From Paradesulfitobacterium ferrireducens (GTDB lineage: Bacteria > Bacillota > Desulfitobacteriia > Desulfitobacteriales > Desulfitobacteriaceae): a stretch of 64,000 nt of DNA. The stretch covers positions 62,001-126,000 of the forward strand of contig NZ_JAFLRH010000022.1 in assembly GCF_017310645.1 (NCBI RefSeq), read 5' to 3'. Each line of letters begins with the position of its first letter. The stretch's first letter is position 1. Shown in pieces: positions 61,507 through 64,000 of the stretch. The translations under genes and the position numbers were made by a program. Below the pieces are notes generated by a model. That model was not told where the DNA came from, did not search any database, and worked only from the letters and a program-made list of their open reading frames with translations.

Positions 61507-62205
61507 TTGATTCGTGCGATTCTATTTGATCTGGATGGAACCCTGTCCCTGATGGATCAGGATGAATTTATGCGTAATTATGTGGGTCTTTTGGCCCCGC
61601 GTTTTGCTCATCTTTTGGCTCCGGACCGTTTTGGGAAGCAGCTTATGCGTTCGACCGATGTGATGGTAAAAGAACCTCAGCCCGGTCGTACCAATTTACA
61701 AACTTTCTTTGACGACTTTAATAAGGCTACCGGACTTTCATACACTAATTTATGGCCTATCTTTGAAAAGTTCTACGAAACGGATTTCCCGGCTTTGCGT
61801 GTTCTGGCCAAACCGAATCCTGAAGGGAAGAAAGCTGTGTTAACCGCTGTGAAACAAGGATTTGTGACGGCGGTGGCTTCTAACCCGGTCATGCCTCTGA
61901 CAGCCATGAAAGAACGGATTCGCTGGGCCGAGCTCACCCCTGAAGATTTTACGTTAATTCCTTCCATTGAAGACTTTCATTCGTGCAAGCCGCATCTCAG
62001 CTTCTTCGAAGAATTAGCAGAAAGGTTGGGCATGAATCCTGAAGAGTGTTTAATGGTCGGAAACCACCCCATCGAGGATTTAGCTGCCCGCGAGACCGGA
62101 ATGAAAGTGTTCTTAGTCGGTAATCCCCCGGCAGACGTGGTGACAGATTATCACGGGGAGTTAAGCGATTTGATCAAACTCATCCTTCAAGGGAACTTCT
62201 CCTAG
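61507..62205 (+). CDS. HAD-superfamily hydrolase
   Basis: About 232 residues. Motif I is FDLDGTLSLMD at the N-terminus, motif II is ASNPV, motif III is the lysine in CKPHLSFFEE, and motif IV is GNHPIEDLAAR. This is a phosphatase of the HAD subfamily IA or similar. TTG 61507 lies 6 bases after AAGGGGGAA; ATG 61489 would include that ribosome site. The substrate is unknown. A small membrane-protein gene follows after 2 bases. Confidence 0.88.
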   Translation: MIRAILFDLDGTLSLMDQDEFMRNYVGLLAPRFAHLLAPDRFGKQLMRSTDVMVKEPQPGRTNLQTFFDDFNKATGLSYTNLWPIFEKFYETDFPALRVLAKPNPEGKKAVLTAVKQGFVTAVASNPVMPLTAMKERIRWAELTPEDFTLIPSIEDFHSCKPHLSFFEELAERLGMNPEECLMVGNHPIEDLAARETGMKVFLVGNPPADVVTDYHGELSDLIKLILQGNFS

Positions 62206-62207
62206 AC

Positions 62208-62618
62208 ATGCAGCCTGCCCTGACACCTAGCATGGAGCTTTTATTCCAGGAATTCCTGCGCCGTTACCGGGAATTGCAGGCGGCTAAGGCCTTAGAAACC
62301 ATATGGTTTACATGTGCTGTGCTTTTAGGGACAGCCGTTGTTATTCTTCCCTGGATTTTTCCGGATAAGGGACTTCCTCTCACCGGAATCGCTCTCATCT
62401 TTCTTTTTTTGATTGTGCACCAATATATCCGGCAAAATCAGAGGGTTGAACACCTGAGTGTCAATGTTCACGTCTTGCATCATCATCTCTTGGGAAAGCT
62501 TGAGGTGGGATTTTGTGAGCATTTGTTAGATTGTAGCTGTGCTGAAGACTTTCGCCGTCATGTATGGCAGAATTACGGGATCTCCCTGAATGGCGGAAGT
62601 CTTGAGGAGAGATACTAA
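62208..62618 (+). CDS. small membrane protein, hypothetical
   Basis: 136 residues with two central membrane helices (IWFTCAVLLGTAVVILPWIF and GIALIFLFLIVHQYI), an amphipathic N-terminus and a hydrophilic C-terminus with HVLHHHLLGK and a CSC pair. It begins 2 bases after the HAD gene, so the two are likely co-translated. I recognise no family. Confidence 0.72.
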   Translation: MQPALTPSMELLFQEFLRRYRELQAAKALETIWFTCAVLLGTAVVILPWIFPDKGLPLTGIALIFLFLIVHQYIRQNQRVEHLSVNVHVLHHHLLGKLEVGFCEHLLDCSCAEDFRRHVWQNYGISLNGGSLEERY

Positions 62619-62647
62619 CCTCGAAAAATATAAAGGAGTGTTTATCA

Positions 62648-63028
62648 GTGCAAGCAAAAGTAGTTTCTTCCACCGCCGCCCCGGCAGCGATCGGACCGTA
62701 TTCGCAGGCGATCGTATTTGACAAATTTGTGTTTACTTCAGGTCAGATCCCTTTAACTGCGGAAGGACAGCTTGTGGGGGAAGGGATCGTTGAACAGGCA
62801 GAACAGTCTCTGCGCAACTTGGAAGCCGTGTTGAAAGCCGCAGGATCTTCTCTTAACCAAGTGGTAAAAACGACCGTTTTCCTGCAGGACATGAATGATT
62901 TTGCCACGGTCAATGAAATATACAGCCGTTTCTTCTCAGAGCACAAGCCGGCCCGGTCAGCAGTACAGGTAGCCCGGCTGCCGAAGGATGTCAAGATTGA
63001 GATCGAAGCCGTCGCGTATTTAGGCTAA
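62648..63028 (+). CDS. ridA: RidA-family enamine/imine deaminase
   Basis: 126 residues, the normal size of RidA/YjgF. Landmarks are AAPAAIGPYSQAI at the N-terminus, FTSGQIPLT, and the active-site region with the conserved arginine in PARSAVQVARLP, ending IEIEAVAYLG. It removes reactive enamine intermediates formed by PLP enzymes. GTG 62648 follows AAAGGAGTGTTTATCA. A terminator follows. Confidence 0.96.
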   Translation: MQAKVVSSTAAPAAIGPYSQAIVFDKFVFTSGQIPLTAEGQLVGEGIVEQAEQSLRNLEAVLKAAGSSLNQVVKTTVFLQDMNDFATVNEIYSRFFSEHKPARSAVQVARLPKDVKIEIEAVAYLG

Positions 63029-63051
63029 GCAGACGGGGTATGAACGTTACA

Positions 63052-63087
63052 GGGGCTCTCAGAGTTTTTTTCTGAGTAGCCCCCTTT
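63052..63087 (+). terminator. intrinsic terminator after ridA
   Basis: GGGGCTCTCAGA pairs with TCTGAGTAGCCCC (one bulge) around a T-rich loop and is followed by a short T run. Confidence 0.75.
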
Positions 63088-63582
63088 GATTTCCGTTCAT
63101 CAGAGACGCTAAAATTATTCTGCCCTGAAAATAGACGAGGGGCAATTACTTAGCGAACCGTAGAGCAGAGGAGCGTCGAGAGCGCAGTTGATTCAGCGTT
63201 AAGCAGCGTCACGGGACTAGTCCACGGATGGACTGATGCCGCGAGTGCCAGGACGGCACAGGAGCGGCGCACTTCAGGTATTACCCTAAGGTTTGGCGCT
63301 GTAGCTGAATCAACAAGCTCATCCTTCGGCGAACAGCTTCACGCTGTTCGAGCATCCGGCGCGTGGTACGATTATCTCCGGTGACATGAATCTCCGGTGG
63401 AGATTCATGCCGAGGGCGATTCCACAGAGAATACTCACCGCCCGAGGATGATAATCGCCGAAGCCGCACAACACCAGAGAATCTCTTCGCGGCGAAGGAT
63501 GCGGGTAATGCACCTTGGCTATTTTCATCCATCAGTGGTGCCGCATAGCGGCATGGGAGTCTGACTCCTGACTCCTGCTTGC
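63088..63582. repeat. 495-base gene-free block of dense hairpins
   Basis: Both strands show only short arginine- or serine-rich frames with no ribosome site. Clear palindromes include CATGAATCTCC-GGT-GGAGATTCATG (63385-63409), GAACAGC/GCTGTTC (63331-63349), GTGCC/GGCAC (about 63246-63260), CTTCG/CGAAG (near 63487-63500) and TGCCGC/GCGGCA (63539-63553). GTTGATTCAGC (63187-63197) pairs with GCTGAATCAAC (63304-63314), enclosing about 105 bases. The block ends in a GTCAGGAGTCAG-family copy. It looks like a structured repeat element or noncoding RNA. Confidence 0.5.
63556..63578. repeat. GTCAGGAGTCAG-family dispersed repeat
   Basis: GGAGTCTGACTCCTGACTCCTGC, inverted orientation, at the right edge of the hairpin-dense block and next to the stop of the minus-strand gene. 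Confidence 0.55.
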
Positions 63583-63810
63583 TTATGTTGGATTCACTGT
63601 CACCGGCTGATGCGGTGCCGGCTCATTCGCATAATTGGAATTCATAGGAGTAACTGAACCGATATCCACGTTCACTTGCACCGGGACCGGTGCGGCCATG
63701 ACAATCTCATCTTCAGGATACCCCATGGCCATTAGTTCTAAATACCGGTGTTCGGCTTGTTCCTGGCTGATGAAATCTAATTCTTTTTTTAACCCGACGA
63801 TATAGTCCAT
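63583..63810 (-). CDS. small hypothetical protein
   Basis: About 75 residues from ATG 63810 (GAGGTGATA upstream). Residues 1-38 contain a helical region (YIVGLKKELDFISQEQ, HRYLELMAMGYPEDEIVMAA); the second half is a proline- and asparagine-rich tail. No family is recognised. The upstream ATGs at 63813 and 63840 are in frame, but the ribosome site favours 63810. Confidence 0.6.
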   Translation of the reverse strand: MDYIVGLKKELDFISQEQAEHRYLELMAMGYPEDEIVMAAPVPVQVNVDIGSVTPMNSNYANEPAPHQPVTVNPT

Positions 63811-63891
63811 CATTATCACCTCATAGGAATTATGAGGCAATCCGGACGAAATTATACATTTATTAGGAGTACACGTATCAGGGTTAAAGTA

Positions 63892-64000
63892 TCACAGTTC
63901 GAGCACGGCCGCTTCATCCCGGTCCAATTTATCCATGCACGTTTTTAAGCGGATGCGCAAGGCCGGATCGGGTACAGCGTCCCGCATCTGGCGAAGCAGG
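63892..64000 (-). CDS. C-terminal end of an unidentified gene (partial)
   Basis: A minus-strand frame enters from the window edge and reads LLRQMRDAVPDPALRIRLKT, then CMDKLDRDEAAVLEL before the stop at 63892-63894. It is helical, and codon use looks like neighbouring genes. Too little remains to name it. Confidence 0.6.
   Translation of the reverse strand, partial: LLRQMRDAVPDPALRIRLKTCMDKLDRDEAAVLEL

Noticed and set aside
63281-63532. Overlapping 69-83-codon frames on the minus strand in the hairpin block
   Set aside because: Arg/Ser-rich, no ribosome site, and they run through perfect palindromes; they look like chance frames over structured DNA.

Overview
This window looks like chromosome from an endospore-forming, anaerobic Firmicute of the Desulfitobacterium/Desulfosporosinus type (Peptococcaceae sensu lato). 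The evidence is the order recA-recX-rny-ymdB-spoVS with a SigH-like promoter before spoVS, a Gram-positive LexA box before recA, strong AGGAGG ribosome sites with many GTG/TTG starts, a Tat-exported molybdopterin reductase operon with its own chaperone, and a complete set of corrinoid methyltransferase parts. The genus is an inference.

Layout. 1-5575: a xanthine-dehydrogenase-type molybdenum hydroxylase (FAD subunit, small [2Fe-2S] subunit, fused [2Fe-2S]-Mo subunit) and a dihydropyrimidinase-like hydrolase. 5600-14600: housekeeping block with recA (LexA box), recX, a terminator-ended small RNA locus (6S-like at best), rny, ymdB, spoVS, an M19 dipeptidase, a PHP phosphoesterase and small proteins. 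14650-19760: guaB, a TetR regulator, uppP and a DmpA-type peptidase. 19860-27190: a sulfur block with two YeeE/YedE membrane proteins around a TusA-like protein, a LysR regulator, then a PhsA/PsrA-type catalytic subunit, TorD-like chaperone, ferredoxin subunit and NrfD-type anchor. 27200-36800: mixed genes, including two histidine kinases, one response regulator, a ThpR remnant, RNase HI, a DxDD terpene-cyclase-like protein, a TPR membrane protein and tRNA-Ala(CGC).

37325-60931 is the most interesting region. A bacterial microcompartment (BMC) locus for L-rhamnose carries rhamnose isomerase, rhamnulokinase, class II aldolase, three BMC-H shell proteins, PduL, a BMC-P vertex protein, CoA-acylating aldehyde dehydrogenase, PduS, a PduT-like BMC-T and a divergent acetate-kinase-family enzyme. 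It has no diol dehydratase and no obvious lactaldehyde reductase. The gene set predicts L-rhamnose to DHAP plus L-lactaldehyde, then lactyl-CoA, lactyl-phosphate and lactate plus ATP, with lactate oxidised by the LutC and LutB-LutA proteins at the far end. Between these ends lie a DeoR regulator, a protein of the Anabaena sensory rhodopsin transducer (ASRT) family, a ribose-type ABC sugar transporter, and a complete four-component corrinoid demethylation set: two UroD/MtaA-family methyltransferases, a corrinoid protein, a methyltetrahydrofolate-type methyltransferase and a RACo-type activator. My main hypothesis is that one locus handles an O-methylated deoxysugar or methylated rhamnoside: import, demethylation into the C1 pool, sugar cleavage inside a BMC, and lactate oxidation.

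61000-64000: two gene-free, hairpin-rich stretches (one ending in a good terminator), a HAD phosphatase, a small membrane protein, RidA and a small protein. A short repeat based on GTCAGGAGTCAG recurs at six operon boundaries. No CRISPR array, intact insertion sequence, prophage or rRNA was found.
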